From: Enterococcus wangshanyuanii
Lineage (GTDB): Bacteria; Bacillota; Bacilli; Lactobacillales; Enterococcaceae
Length of the DNA: 64,000 bases
Direction: 5' to 3'
NCBI RefSeq assembly: GCF_002197645.1
Contig: NZ_CP021874.1
Location: forward strand, 1,054,001-1,118,000
Of the stretch, positions 44,711-54,256 are shown piece by piece. Each line of letters begins with the position of its first letter. Within the stretch, counting starts at the first letter, position 1. Position numbers and translations under genes: made by a program. The notes beneath the pieces were generated by a model. The model made no database searches. It was not told where the DNA came from and saw nothing but the letters and a program-made list of their open reading frames with translations.

Positions 44711-45061
44711 TTAGTCACCTTGATTCAATTTACGGATCAAATCATCAATATGGTTGCCATATTGTACAGATTCGTCTCTTTCAAAAATCAATTCTGGTGT
44801 TTTGTATAACGTTAAGCCTTGACCCAATTCTTTGCGAATCAAGCCTTTTGCTTTATCTAATCCTTGCTGCGCTTTTTGTTGGTCAGAAGCTAGATCAGAT
44901 AACAAGCTATAATAAATCGTTGCTTGCTGCAAATCACCTGTTACACGAACATCGGTAATTGTAATATCCTGCACACGAGGGTCTCTTACGCGTTTTCTTA
45001 AGATATCATTGACTTCACGCATGATTTCTTGACCCACTCGGCGGTCACGATAATTTGCCAT
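44711..45061 (-). CDS. rbfA: Ribosome-binding factor A
   Basis: The 116-residue KH-like protein binds 30S precursors and helps 16S rRNA 5' processing. Typical start [20 protein letters not shown] and [29 protein letters not shown]. Last gene of the operon, 36 bases after infB. Confidence 0.97.
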   Translation of the reverse strand: MANYRDRRVGQEIMREVNDILRKRVRDPRVQDITITDVRVTGDLQQATIYYSLLSDLASDQQKAQQGLDKAKGLIRKELGQGLTLYKTPELIFERDESVQYGNHIDDLIRKLNQGD

Positions 45062-45097
45062 ACTGTTTCTCCTTCTTTCTCAAATATTGACGTTTTC

Positions 45098-47590
45098 CTA
45101 TTTCTTAACTTCTTCCATGATAAAGCCTTCGATCACGTCATCCACTTTAAGATCGTTGAAGTTTTCGATCATTGCTCCACATTCAAAGCCAAGTTTTACT
45201 TCTTTTGCATCATCTTTGAAACGTTTTAAGCTGGCTAATTTACCTTCGAAGATCACAATACCGTCACGGATCACACGAACACCACTATCACGGCGGATGA
45301 AGCCTTCTGTTACGTAACAGCCGGCGATCGTTCCAACTTTAGACACTTTATACAACTCACGAACAGCCATTTGACCCGTAATTTTTTCTTCAAATTCTGG
45401 ATCAAGCATTCCGTTCATCGCTGTTTCGATTTCTTCAATTGCTTTATAGATGATCCGATGTAAACGAATATCCACTTCTTCTTGTTCCGCTTGCTGTTTT
45501 GCTTGAGGCGTAGGTCGTACGTTAAATCCAATAATGATCGCGTTACTTGCTGCTGCAAGTGTAACGTCACTTTCATTGATCGCACCAACTGCTGAGTGAA
45601 CGATTTTCACTCGAACACCTTCGACCTCGATTTTTTGTAAACTTGCAGCCAAGGCTTCTGCCGTTCCTTGTACGTCAGCTTTGATGATCACATTGACATC
45701 TTTCAATTCGCCTTCTTTCAGGCTTTCGAATAAGTTATCTAAAGTGACACGGTTATTGGCTGAACGCTGTTCAAGAACCGCACGTTTACCACGTTCTTCA
45801 CCAGCTTGACGCGCTGTTTTTTCATCTTCAAAGACAACAAAACGGTCGCCAGCTTGCGGTACATCATTTAATCCTGTGATTTCAACTGGTGTTGCTGGTC
45901 CTACGGCTTTATCACGACGACCAATGTCATTCGTCATAACACGGACACGTCCAAAGGTATTTCCGACAACGATCGGATCTCCGACTTTCAACGTTCCTTG
46001 TTGAACAAGTAATGTTGAAACAGGTCCTTTTCCTTTGTCTAAACGAGCTTCGATCACTGTACCGATCGCCCGCTGTGTTGGATCTGCTTTAAGGTCTTCA
46101 ACTTCTGCGATCAGAAGAATATTTTCTAACAATTCATCGATGTTTTGATTGAATTTTGCAGAAATGTTGACGAAAATCGTATCTCCGCCCCATTCTTCCG
46201 GAATCAAACCATGTTCACTTAGTTCTTGCTTCACGTGGTCAGGATTAGCTCCTGGTTTATCCACTTTATTGACAGCCACGATAATTGGCACTTCTGCAGC
46301 TTTTGCGTGGTTGATTGCTTCGATGGTTTGCGGCATTACACCGTCATCTGCTGCAACAACTAAAATCGTGATATCCGTGATACCAGCTCCACGTGCACGC
46401 ATACTCGTAAAGGCCGCGTGTCCTGGTGTATCCAAGAAAGTAATCGGTTTTCCGTCGATATCGATTTGATAAGCACCGATATGCTGTGTAATTCCGCCTG
46501 CTTCTCCAGACGTTACACGTGAATTGCGTAAAGTATCAAGCAACGTTGTTTTCCCATGGTCAACGTGACCCATGATCGTTACAACAGGCGGGCGTGTCAC
46601 AAGATTTTCTTCAACTAATGCTTCTGGTTCGAAGAATTTATCGATATCAGCCACATCTACTTGAACTTTTTCTTGCGGTTCCATACCATAATCAACAGCT
46701 AAAAGTTCAATCGTTTCTTTATCTAATGACTGGTTTTGGTTGACCATAACACCCATCATAAAGAGTTTTTTGATGATTTCAGCTGGCTCGCGGTGAATTT
46801 TCTTCGCGATATCTGCTACGTTCATACCTTCTGTGTATTCTAAAACATCAGGTAATTCACGGAATTTACGTGCTGGTACTGCAGGTTTTGTTGATTCTTG
46901 GTATTTCCCTTTTTTGCCTTTTTTGTTGAATCTGTTACGGTTTTGATTGTTGTAGCCACCATTACGGTTACGGTTTTGGCCACCCCCACCAAAGCTGTTG
47001 TTGCGGTTTTGGTTATTGTTGCGATTTTGGTTGCCTTGGTTATTACTTTGTCCTTGATTCGAACGGTTTTGATTTGTATTTTGTGTCGTACGTTGTTGGG
47101 TATTGTTGCGATTTTGATTATTTTGCTGTCCTGATTGGGCAGGACGGTTTTGATTGTTATTTTGTTGTCCTGATTGTGTAGGACGATTTTGGTTATTGTT
47201 TTGCTGCGGACGATTTTGCTGTCCTTGATTTGGACGATTTTGAGTCATATTTTGGCTGCTTCCTTGCGTATTTCGATTTTGGTTATTACGATTTTGTTGT
47301 TGCCCTTTGTTGTGGTTTTGAGTTGGTTTATTGCTATTTTGGTTAGCTGGTTTTGGATTTGCTGGTTTTGCTTGACCACTTTGTGCTTGTTGCGGCTTCG
47401 CTGCTGGTTTTTGTTGTGAATTTGCTGGCTTGTTTCCTCCAAATGCGTGACGAAGTTTTGATTCATCATCAGAAGAAATTGCGCCCATGTGATTTTTCAC
47501 ATCCATACCTAATGCATGTGCTTTTTCCACGACATCTTTACTTGATTGATTGATTTCTTTTGCTAATTCATAAATTCTTTTTTTCCCCAT
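45098..47590 (-). CDS. infB: Translation initiation factor IF-2
   Basis: This 830-residue GTPase brings initiator tRNA to the ribosome. The N-terminal IF2_N motif (about 1-50) is followed by an unusually Asn/Gln/Arg-rich low-complexity stretch (about 60-225, repeated NQNR and SGQQNN units). A second IF2_N (about 250-300) follows, then the G domain ([15 protein letters not shown] near residue 340, [16 protein letters not shown]) and domains II-IV to the C terminus. The repetitive part likely varies between strains. Confidence 0.97.
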   Translation of the reverse strand: MGKKRIYELAKEINQSSKDVVEKAHALGMDVKNHMGAISSDDESKLRHAFGGNKPANSQQKPAAKPQQAQSGQAKPANPKPANQNSNKPTQNHNKGQQQNRNNQNRNTQGSSQNMTQNRPNQGQQNRPQQNNNQNRPTQSGQQNNNQNRPAQSGQQNNQNRNNTQQRTTQNTNQNRSNQGQSNNQGNQNRNNNQNRNNSFGGGGQNRNRNGGYNNQNRNRFNKKGKKGKYQESTKPAVPARKFRELPDVLEYTEGMNVADIAKKIHREPAEIIKKLFMMGVMVNQNQSLDKETIELLAVDYGMEPQEKVQVDVADIDKFFEPEALVEENLVTRPPVVTIMGHVDHGKTTLLDTLRNSRVTSGEAGGITQHIGAYQIDIDGKPITFLDTPGHAAFTSMRARGAGITDITILVVAADDGVMPQTIEAINHAKAAEVPIIVAVNKVDKPGANPDHVKQELSEHGLIPEEWGGDTIFVNISAKFNQNIDELLENILLIAEVEDLKADPTQRAIGTVIEARLDKGKGPVSTLLVQQGTLKVGDPIVVGNTFGRVRVMTNDIGRRDKAVGPATPVEITGLNDVPQAGDRFVVFEDEKTARQAGEERGKRAVLEQRSANNRVTLDNLFESLKEGELKDVNVIIKADVQGTAEALAASLQKIEVEGVRVKIVHSAVGAINESDVTLAAASNAIIIGFNVRPTPQAKQQAEQEEVDIRLHRIIYKAIEEIETAMNGMLDPEFEEKITGQMAVRELYKVSKVGTIAGCYVTEGFIRRDSGVRVIRDGIVIFEGKLASLKRFKDDAKEVKLGFECGAMIENFNDLKVDDVIEGFIMEEVKK

Positions 47591-47602
47591 GCAATCACCT
47601 TC

Positions 47603-47905
47603 CTAACCTTTGATTAATTCCTTGAACTTTCTCGCAAACCCTTGATCATTGATTCCTACGATCATACGTGTTCTACCGATCGCATGACTGATCTCAGATT
47701 GGGTAAACGACTCGTCTGTCGGAACATTATAGTAAGAACATTTGTCCTTGATTTTTTTCCTTGTATTTTCACTAGCATCTGCTGCAACAAAAACAAATTT
47801 TGCTTTACTACTGCGAATATCTGCTAAAGTCAACTCTTCGCCAGTTACTAGCTTTCCAGCTCTCATAGCCAAACCTAATAAATTTAAAACTTTTTCTTTA
47901 TTCAT
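47603..47905 (-). CDS. ylxQ: YlxQ, L7Ae-family RNA-binding protein
   Basis: The 100-residue protein of the L7Ae/L30e fold starts MNKEKVLNLLGLAMRAGKLVTGEE and contains KAKFVFVAADASENTRKKI. The ATG at 47905 overlaps the end of ylxR; the longer open frame has no start signal. Members bind kink-turn RNA; the role in the operon is not settled. Confidence 0.95.
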   Translation of the reverse strand: MNKEKVLNLLGLAMRAGKLVTGEELTLADIRSSKAKFVFVAADASENTRKKIKDKCSYYNVPTDESFTQSEISHAIGRTRMIVGINDQGFARKFKELIKG

Positions 47906-48194
47906 TTCCAAACAACTCTTTACGGGCTTTTTGGTGTTCCACGTAATCCAGTAATTCCTGGTAAAAGTCATCAGTCAATGTTGTTTCTAGTACACGGTCT
48001 AAAATGTGTTTATCCCAAGCATCCTGAACTTCTTTTGGCTCAAGAGCGACATAAGCACCTCGACCTGGTAATTTTCCAGAAGGATCGATCGATACGACAC
48101 CTTCTTTAGATCGTGTGATTCGAACTAACTCTTTTTTGGGTTTCATCTCACCTGAGACAACAGATTTGCGCATCGGGACTTTTCTTTTTTTCAT
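47898..48194 (-). CDS. ylxR: YlxR (RnpM) RNA-binding protein
   Basis: The 98-residue protein has the DUF448 core PMRKSVVSGEMKPKKELVRITRSKEGVVSIDPSGKLPGRGAYVAL. In Bacillus the protein binds RNase P RNA and was renamed RnpM. It overlaps ylxQ by 8 bases and follows nusA by 18. Confidence 0.95.
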   Translation of the reverse strand: MKKRKVPMRKSVVSGEMKPKKELVRITRSKEGVVSIDPSGKLPGRGAYVALEPKEVQDAWDKHILDRVLETTLTDDFYQELLDYVEHQKARKELFGNE

Positions 48195-48212
48195 CTTGTT
48201 CCCTCCAAACCG

Positions 48213-49391
48213 CTAGACTTGTTCTTCGTCTTCTACTGTTTTTTCTTCAAACTCAAGGGCTTCATATTCATCAGCTGTCAAATCAGATTCCACGATCATT
48301 TCATCGTGAATTTCTTCCACTGCTTCTTCTTGATTCTCTTGCTGCGCATAAAATTCTTCCATTTCAGATTCTGGCTTGATATCGATCTTAAAGCCTGTCA
48401 ATTTAGCTGCTAAGCGAGCATTTTGACCTCTTTTACCGATTGCAAGTGATAACTGATAATCTGGAACAACGACTGTACAGGCTTTGTTATTATTAGGGTC
48501 AAAAATGACATCGACAACTTGCGCTGGATTCAGCGCATTGCTGATGAAGATCGCTGGATCTTCATTCCATTCCACGATATCCATATTTTCGCCTTTTAAT
48601 TCATTAACGATCGCTTGGACACGTTGACCTTTAGGCCCTACACACGTACCGACTGGATCGATATTTGGATCTGTTGAACGAACAGACACTTTTGAACGAT
48701 CGCCGGCTTCACGAGCAATGCTGACGATTTCTACGATTCCGTCATACACTTCTGGAATTTCTTGTTCAAATAATCGCTTCAATAAATCTGGATGACTGCG
48801 GCTCACAAAAACTTGAGGGCCTTTAGACGTATTTTCAACGCGTGATACATAGACTTTGATTCGATCGTGCGGTTGGTAAAATTCATTGGGCATTTGATCT
48901 TGTTTTGATAATACAGCTTCGATTTTGCCTAGATTTACATAAATATAACGACGGTCTTGTCTTTCGACGATCCCTTGCATGATATCATTTTCATAAGCAC
49001 TGAATTCATTGTAAATAATGTTTCTTTCTGCTTCTCTCACACGTTGTAAAATAACTTGTTTCGCTGTTTGCGCTGCGATTCGGCCAAAATCTTTCGGCGT
49101 TACTTCAAAACGGATTTTATCACCAAGCTCATAAGCCTTGTTAACTTCCATCGCTTCTTTTAACGAAACTTCCAATTGTGAATCCATCACTTCTTCAGTC
49201 ACTTCTTTTACTGCATAAACATGGATATTGCCTTTTTTGCCGTCGAACTCTACTTCAACGTTTTGGGCTTGTCCATAATGTCTTTTATATGCGGAAACTA
49301 ATGCTGCTTCCAACGCATCAATCACGATATCCTTAGAAATACCTTTTTCAGCTTCTAATGCATCCAATGCATTCAACATTTCTTTGCTCAT
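48213..49391 (-). CDS. nusA: Transcription termination/antitermination factor NusA
   Basis: The 392-residue protein has the N-terminal RNAP-binding domain (1-125), S1 (about 135-200), two KH domains (about 205-345, DPVGTCVGPKGQRVQAIVNEL and AIGKRGQNARLAAKLTG) and an acidic C-terminal tail. It lacks the enteric acidic repeats, as in other Firmicutes. It affects pausing and termination, including perhaps at its own operon leader. Confidence 0.97.
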   Translation of the reverse strand: MSKEMLNALDALEAEKGISKDIVIDALEAALVSAYKRHYGQAQNVEVEFDGKKGNIHVYAVKEVTEEVMDSQLEVSLKEAMEVNKAYELGDKIRFEVTPKDFGRIAAQTAKQVILQRVREAERNIIYNEFSAYENDIMQGIVERQDRRYIYVNLGKIEAVLSKQDQMPNEFYQPHDRIKVYVSRVENTSKGPQVFVSRSHPDLLKRLFEQEIPEVYDGIVEIVSIAREAGDRSKVSVRSTDPNIDPVGTCVGPKGQRVQAIVNELKGENMDIVEWNEDPAIFISNALNPAQVVDVIFDPNNNKACTVVVPDYQLSLAIGKRGQNARLAAKLTGFKIDIKPESEMEEFYAQQENQEEAVEEIHDEMIVESDLTADEYEALEFEEKTVEDEEQV

Positions 49392-49508
49392 TTTGTTGTC
49401 ATTTCCTCCTATTGTTTAAATGAAAGATGAACGGAAGGGCGATCCTTCAGGAAAAAACCTTTCCGTAATAAGCGAAAACGGGATCGTTTTGCTTTATGAA
49501 TGTCTATG

Positions 49509-49982
49509 TTAGAACTGGATTGCTAAACGAGCTTTGGCAATGTTTTTCCGTTCAAATGTATAGTCTTTGACTCTTGTTTTGATTTTGACTGTCAAGATCA
49601 ATTGTTCTTTATCTACTGATTTTAATGTACCTTCAAATTGCTTTTCTCCCTCAACCGCTTGATAAAGAGATACATGGATATATTGGCCAACCGCTTGTTC
49701 ATAATCGCTTTCTTTTTTCAACGGACGTTCTGCTCCCGGAGAAGAGACTTCCAAAAAGTACGCTTGCGGTATCGGGTCAGGATCCATAGCATCAAGTTTT
49801 TCGCTGAGTTGTTCACTGACAAGCGCGCATTCCTCAATATCAATGCCGCCATTTTTATCAATAAAGACACGGAGAAACCAGTTCTTCCCTTCCTTGACAA
49901 ACTCTACTTCTACAAGTTCAAAATTTTGTTTTTCTAAGATTGGTGTGACTAACTCGGTAACAGTTTCCACAACACTACTCAA
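49509..49982 (-). CDS. rimP: Ribosome maturation factor RimP
   Basis: The 157-residue protein is needed for 30S maturation. It has the two-domain pattern [30 protein letters not shown] and [20 protein letters not shown]. The start is TTG 49982 with GGAGGCGAAAATT upstream. First gene of the operon, behind a leader with a terminator hairpin. The 117 bases between rimP and nusA hold no other gene. Confidence 0.96.
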   Translation of the reverse strand: MSSVVETVTELVTPILEKQNFELVEVEFVKEGKNWFLRVFIDKNGGIDIEECALVSEQLSEKLDAMDPDPIPQAYFLEVSSPGAERPLKKESDYEQAVGQYIHVSLYQAVEGEKQFEGTLKSVDKEQLILTVKIKTRVKDYTFERKNIAKARLAIQF

Positions 49983-50068
49983 AATTTTCGCCTCCTTCAG
50001 GAATTATAGAATGAGGACTAGCGTATAAGTAAAACAGCAGTGCTTTTCCTGCCTTACCCCATTAAAAA

Positions 50069-50097
50069 GAGTGAGCAGAAATCCGCTCACTCCGACT
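50069..50097 (-). terminator. Attenuator-like hairpin in the rimP-nusA leader
   Basis: GAGTGAGC (50069-50076) pairs with GCTCACTC (50085-50092). The minus strand continues with TTTTTAATGGGG. It is downstream of the operon promoter at 50118-50146 and upstream of rimP, so it should set read-through into the operon. Confidence 0.75.
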
Positions 50098-50117
50098 AGT
50101 ATCATTACTTGTAATGT

Positions 50118-50146
50118 ATTATATCACAGAGTTTCAGAAAACTCAA
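50118..50146 (-). promoter_or_regulatory. Promoter of the rimP-rbfA operon
   Basis: Minus-strand TTGAGT (50146-50141) and TATAAT (50123-50118) with 17 bases between them. Confidence 0.8.
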
Positions 50147-50266
50147 ATGAAGGTGATTATAAAGCCATTTCTCAACATCTGCTCGCGTTGTTTGAGTAGG
50201 AAATACACTTCACTTTTTCAGCTTTTTGATTTACTATAGAAAAGAACTCGCGAAAGGAGCCGTCTA

Positions 50267-51196
50267 ATGTCTCAAACTCAAGTCATCAAAGTATCCAAAG
50301 ATACCATCAAAAAAATGAAGTCATTTTATGAGCGCTCGCTCTTAAATAAACATGTTCCATATACAGAATTCGTAGCAAAATCAGGAACAACAACGATCAC
50401 CGCCTACACCTCAGGAAAAGTGGTTTTTCAAGGTCTAGAAGCAGAAAAGATTGCTGCAAAGTGGGGAACGTCCACTGCAAGTAAAACTGCTTCTACCTCT
50501 AAAACAAAAACGACCACTTCCCTACCAGCAAATTTCAGTCAGCTTTCTGTTTTAGGCAGCGATGAAGTCGGAAACGGCAGTTATTTTGGTCCAGTAACAG
50601 TTTGCGCTGCTTATGTAGAGAAAACAATGGTAGCAAAATTAAAAGCACTCGGCGTCAAAGACTCCAAAGAGTTAACTGATCCGCAAATCAGACAGCTTGC
50701 AAATGTGGTCAAGGAATTGATCCCCTTTAAATTGTTGATCGTTGAGCCGGAAAAATACAATCAGATCCAACCAAAATATAACGCGGTCCATATGAAAGTT
50801 GCTCTGCATAACCAAGCCATCCATTTATTATTGAATGAAATCGCCCCTATTAAACCAGAAGCGATCTTGATCGACCAGTTTACTCCTGAAGCGAATTATA
50901 AAAAATATGTACGCTCAGAAAAAAATCAGGTAAGTGAAAAACTTTATTTTGTAACCAAAGGTGAGCAATATCACGTTGCCGTTGCCGCAGCTTCGATCAT
51001 CAGCCGAGCAGCCTTTTTAGATGAACTAGAGAAAGAATCACAAGAATTAGGTCTAAAAGTTCCATCTGGAGCAGGCAGCACTGCCGATCAGGTTGCTGCA
51101 AAAGTTTTAAAAAAAGGCGGTATCAGCTTACTGAGCAAATACGCAAAACTCCATTTTGCAAATACCGAAAAAGCCAAAAAAATCGCTGCAAAATAA
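50267..51196 (+). CDS. rnhC: Ribonuclease HIII
   Basis: The 309-residue enzyme removes RNA from RNA-DNA hybrids. It has an N-terminal TBP-like substrate-binding domain (about 1-85), a Ser/Thr/Lys linker, then the type 2 RNase H domain with SVLGSDEVGNGSYFGPVTVCA (catalytic Asp-Glu near residue 102) and later AILIDQFTPEANY and AAASIISRAAFLDEL. ATG 50267 follows GAAAGGAGCCGTCTA. Confidence 0.96.
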   Translation: MSQTQVIKVSKDTIKKMKSFYERSLLNKHVPYTEFVAKSGTTTITAYTSGKVVFQGLEAEKIAAKWGTSTASKTASTSKTKTTTSLPANFSQLSVLGSDEVGNGSYFGPVTVCAAYVEKTMVAKLKALGVKDSKELTDPQIRQLANVVKELIPFKLLIVEPEKYNQIQPKYNAVHMKVALHNQAIHLLLNEIAPIKPEAILIDQFTPEANYKKYVRSEKNQVSEKLYFVTKGEQYHVAVAAASIISRAAFLDELEKESQELGLKVPSGAGSTADQVAAKVLKKGGISLLSKYAKLHFANTEKAKKIAAK

Positions 51197-51247
51197 AAAA
51201 AGAGTCCTGCGCAATGTGTAAAGCATGTTTGCGTAAGACTCTTTTTC
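51197..51247 (+). terminator. Terminator of rnhC
   Basis: AAAAGAGTC at the left pairs with GACTCTTTTT at the right, with a further CGCAA/TTGCG pairing inside. Confidence 0.8.
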
Positions 51248-51316
51248 GATCAACAGTAAAGGTCGGATCAATAAACTTTTTTTATACGTCAAACCTTGAC
51301 GCTTTTCTTTAACTAC

Positions 51317-53536
51317 TCAGACAAATTTTCTTCTCTCATCAACGATCGTCTCGTCAAAATCCATACCAAACCCAAAATCATACGTATGCTCAAATTCATC
51401 TGAGTAACACTTCATATCGAGTGGGACATCTTCTTGTTGTTTTTCAACGGTCTCCATATCTGCCGGCATTTGAAACGGCAGTAATCCTGATGGTGTAAAG
51501 TCACCGCTGAAAACACTGAGGATGGCCTGAGTCTGTACACCAAAATCGACAATAATTGCATCGACATAAGGTTCAAATTCTGCAACGACCGTTGGATTTT
51601 TCAATGTCAGACTCACAATGATCGGAACATCGGGGTATTGTTTCTTCAATCGTTCCAGAGTTTCGATGTCCTGCCCATTACTTGCCGTATTTTTCTTTCC
51701 TTTATAAGAGCGATCATCACCAGCAAGACTTTCTTTCCGGGCAAATTTTGCAGTATATGGCTTGTATTGTAAACTGATCGGTAAATAACCATTGCCATTG
51801 TCTTCATTAGAATAACCATATGTTTTAGGGGACTCTAAAAATAGCCAAATAGCATCTGCCTGTTCAGGCGAATCCACCACTTGAAAATATTTTTCAACGA
51901 GGGATCGATTGACAGGATCTTTTTCAAATGCTGGTTGCGGATGACCAAACCAATCCTTTGAAGCACCAATATGCTGCTTGGGAATATACAGCTTAGCAGT
52001 TTTTTCTAAAGGTAATAGTCTATGTTTATTTTTTAGCAGTATTAAAGATTTCTGCTGTGCTTTATAGCCTGCTTCCATAAATTTCGGCTGCCCAACGATT
52101 TCCTCAGATTTTTCTGATATTAGATACGGATTTTCAAATAAACCTGTTTGAAACAGATTCTTCAACAATCTACGAGCCGAAACTTGGAATCGTTCTTTCA
52201 TTGCTTGTATCCCATATTCTTTAGCACCCAGTTCAAAAGCAGCCAAAACAGGGGCAATTTCATTATTTCCGCCGAACTGATCAACGCCTGCCAAAAGTGC
52301 TTTGTAATGCCGTTCTTCCACAGTCAGCTCCTCTACTCCCCAGCTTTTTCCGCCAAGAAATTGATCGATTTGTACCGGATCAGCCGTGATCGACCAGTCT
52401 GTACAAACAACGCCACCATAACGATATTTCTCCCGTAATAAATCATTGAGAATAAATTGGCTAAAACCATTTCCGACATTTTCACCATACTTCTGATCTT
52501 GATCATAAGATATCGTATAGTACGGCATGACTGCTGCCGCTTTTTTGGTCCCCTCCTGCAAATCGAAAGCACCTTCTAGAAATGGTTTTAGATGCTCATT
52601 AAAATTATTTCCTGGATAAACCGCGTATTTTCCATAACCGTAGTGGCCATCTCGTCCAGCCTCACCACTACCGCCACCTGGCCAATGCTTGACCATGGCG
52701 TTGACACTTTCCTTGCCCCAGCCGTTTTTTGTTCCTTTAGTCGTTTGAAAACCGTCGCAATAGGCTTGAGCTAAAGCAGTGACTAATTTTACCCCTTCAC
52801 CAAAAGTACCGGAAAAACGCATCCAGCGCGGCTCCGTTGCCAGATCAATCTGCGGCGATAAGGCGGTCGTGATTCCTAAGGCTCGATATTCCTGACTAGC
52901 GATTTCTCCAAATTGTTTCACCAGCTCAGGATCAAAAGCTGCTGCTAAACCCAACTGCTCCGGCCACATAGAAATCTCTCCGCCTGCTCCAGCGTTGAAT
53001 TCAGTATCTGCACTTGTGCTGTGACGTGGATCTGAGCTGATATTTACTGGAATACCCGAGTCCAAGCTTTCGGCCATCGCCTGAATTTTATTCGTCCATT
53101 GGGCGGCTGCTTTAGGTGATTCTACCCTCGTCAAAAGGACATGGCGGATATGATCCTTCGTTAAAAATTCCTTTTGCTGATCCGTCAATTCAGAAATCGG
53201 TCCGTCATAGTCTGCTAGCGTCTTTCCCCCATATGTACCGGAAAACATCTGCACAAAATGATTGTCACTTCTCGATACTGTTTGATGGCGGCTATACAAC
53301 ATCAACCCAGCCATTTCCTCCACACTTAAGTGTGTGACTAAATCTTCGATTCTCTCTTCGATCGGCAAGCGCCAGTCTTCATATGGATCCAATCGACCAT
53401 TTTTATTCAAATCTTTAAAAGCGAATCCATCCTGCTCAATCAACGTTACTCCCGAATCTGCTGCATAACCTAAGGTTGCCCCTTGATCATTTTCAACAAG
53501 TATCCAATTTTCTTGTTGTATTATTCTATAGCTCAT
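51317..53536 (-). CDS. Glycoside hydrolase family 3 protein
   Basis: The 739-residue enzyme has the GH3 barrel (VKHWPGGGSGEAGRDGHYGYGKY, matching the KHFPG region, near residue 280; nucleophile Asp in GGVVCTDWS near residue 380) and the alpha/beta sandwich domain after it (SLILLKNKHRLLPL). No signal peptide, so cytoplasmic. The substrate is probably a beta-glucoside or related glycoside; family members vary. Stands alone, without a PTS or other sugar genes adjacent. ATG 53536 is followed by SYRIIQQ, and AGGAAGC lies upstream. Confidence 0.92.
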   Translation of the reverse strand: MSYRIIQQENWILVENDQGATLGYAADSGVTLIEQDGFAFKDLNKNGRLDPYEDWRLPIEERIEDLVTHLSVEEMAGLMLYSRHQTVSRSDNHFVQMFSGTYGGKTLADYDGPISELTDQQKEFLTKDHIRHVLLTRVESPKAAAQWTNKIQAMAESLDSGIPVNISSDPRHSTSADTEFNAGAGGEISMWPEQLGLAAAFDPELVKQFGEIASQEYRALGITTALSPQIDLATEPRWMRFSGTFGEGVKLVTALAQAYCDGFQTTKGTKNGWGKESVNAMVKHWPGGGSGEAGRDGHYGYGKYAVYPGNNFNEHLKPFLEGAFDLQEGTKKAAAVMPYYTISYDQDQKYGENVGNGFSQFILNDLLREKYRYGGVVCTDWSITADPVQIDQFLGGKSWGVEELTVEERHYKALLAGVDQFGGNNEIAPVLAAFELGAKEYGIQAMKERFQVSARRLLKNLFQTGLFENPYLISEKSEEIVGQPKFMEAGYKAQQKSLILLKNKHRLLPLEKTAKLYIPKQHIGASKDWFGHPQPAFEKDPVNRSLVEKYFQVVDSPEQADAIWLFLESPKTYGYSNEDNGNGYLPISLQYKPYTAKFARKESLAGDDRSYKGKKNTASNGQDIETLERLKKQYPDVPIIVSLTLKNPTVVAEFEPYVDAIIVDFGVQTQAILSVFSGDFTPSGLLPFQMPADMETVEKQQEDVPLDMKCYSDEFEHTYDFGFGMDFDETIVDERRKFV

Positions 53537-53840
53537 CTAGCTTCCTCCATTTCTAAAAAATGCAAGCGTATTCTTCCACTATTCTATCTTACTCTGTTTT
53601 CAAGTTGGATGCGATACAAAATTTGAATCTTCTTTTAAACAAATCATTCTAGCTGTTATTTTTATTAAAAAATCCTAAAGAAAAAACAATTTTTTCGATT
53701 TTTACTATAGTAGACTCCAGTTGATTTTTTTCTTGATATTTCTATGTAATTAGTTGATCCATAAGTCTTCTCCATCAATCGTACCAGCGAGATTCTTTAA
53801 ATAGATCATTTTACTTAGAAAAAAATTAAGTTTTGAACGA

Positions 53841-53869
53841 TTGACTTCTGTTATTGAATTGATTATAGT
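53841..53869 (+). promoter_or_regulatory. Promoter of the M-box-controlled unit
   Basis: TTGACT (53841-53846) and TATAGT (53864-53869) with 17 bases between. The RNA would begin about 10 bases before the riboswitch. The remaining 53537-53840 is AT-rich with no gene. Confidence 0.8.
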
Positions 53870-53885
53870 TGTGGCGATCTAAATA

Positions 53886-54042
53886 ACTTGTTAGGTGAGG
53901 CTCCTATGAAAACACAGGCTACTGCTCAAAAATGTCGAAAGACAGGCATGGGTAGGACAGGAATTGTCGAATTAAGGCTTTTCACAAAGTAGCTAAAAGC
54001 AATGCTTTTTACGTTTCATAGTGCTAAAACTCAACGATGAGA
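53886..54042 (+). promoter_or_regulatory. M-box (ykoK) magnesium riboswitch
   Basis: The stretch contains the hallmark M-box blocks in order: TTGTTAGGTGAGGCTCCTAT (53888-53907), GCTACTGCTCAAAAATGTCGAA about 20 bases later, GACAGGCATGGGTA, a variable hairpin (AAAGCAATGCTTTT region), then AGTGCTAAAACTCAACGATGAG. M-box RNAs fold around Mg2+ and cause termination when Mg2+ is plentiful. A terminator follows at 54076-54110. Confidence 0.93.
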
Positions 54043-54075
54043 ATGATGACCCTTTTTTTGTGCTGGAATCACTCC

Positions 54076-54110
54076 CCTTCGCTGAGTCTTTTTAAGCGAA
54101 GGTTTTTTGT
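54076..54110 (+). terminator. Riboswitch expression-platform terminator
   Basis: CCTTCGCT (54076-54083) pairs with AGCGAAGG (54095-54102), followed by TTTTTTGTTTT. Confidence 0.85.
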
Positions 54111-54157
54111 TTTGGATCAGAGAAACATTTGGAGGTGAAAAATCAGCCTGATCCAAA
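54111..54157 (+). other. Hairpin holding a ribosome binding site in its loop
   Basis: TTTGGATCAG (54111-54120) pairs perfectly with CTGATCCAAA (54148-54157). The 27-base loop contains TTTGGAGGTGAAAA, the ribosome site and start of the small ORF at 54135. Confidence 0.6.
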
Positions 54158-54254
54158 CAACATAGCCATTAAAAAGACAGTCATCCCGACATATCTGTCG
54201 ATTCCTAGCGCCGCAATTTATTTGATGATCAATAAAATGATTAGCGAGGAATAA
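54135..54254 (+). CDS. Small ORF, 39 aa, upstream of and coupled to the LCP gene
   Basis: A frame from GTG 54135 (or TTG 54129, same frame) runs 39 codons to TAA 54252-54254, two bases before the LCP ATG. The peptide starts MKNQPDPNNIAIKK and ends with a hydrophobic PSAAIYLMINKMISEE. The ribosome site GGAGG is adjacent to or overlaps the start, which is unusual, so the true start is uncertain. Position between the riboswitch terminator and the LCP gene suggests a translated leader or a small protein. Family not recognised. Confidence 0.4.
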   Translation: MKNQPDPNNIAIKKTVIPTYLSIPSAAIYLMINKMISEE

Positions 54255-54256
54255 CA

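Noticed and set aside
46900..47420. Tandem DNA repeat array, considered as CRISPR-like or as plus-strand hydrophobic ORFs
   Set aside because: It is the low-complexity Asn/Gln/Arg coding part of infB; units are not separated by spacers and the plus-strand frames are shadows.
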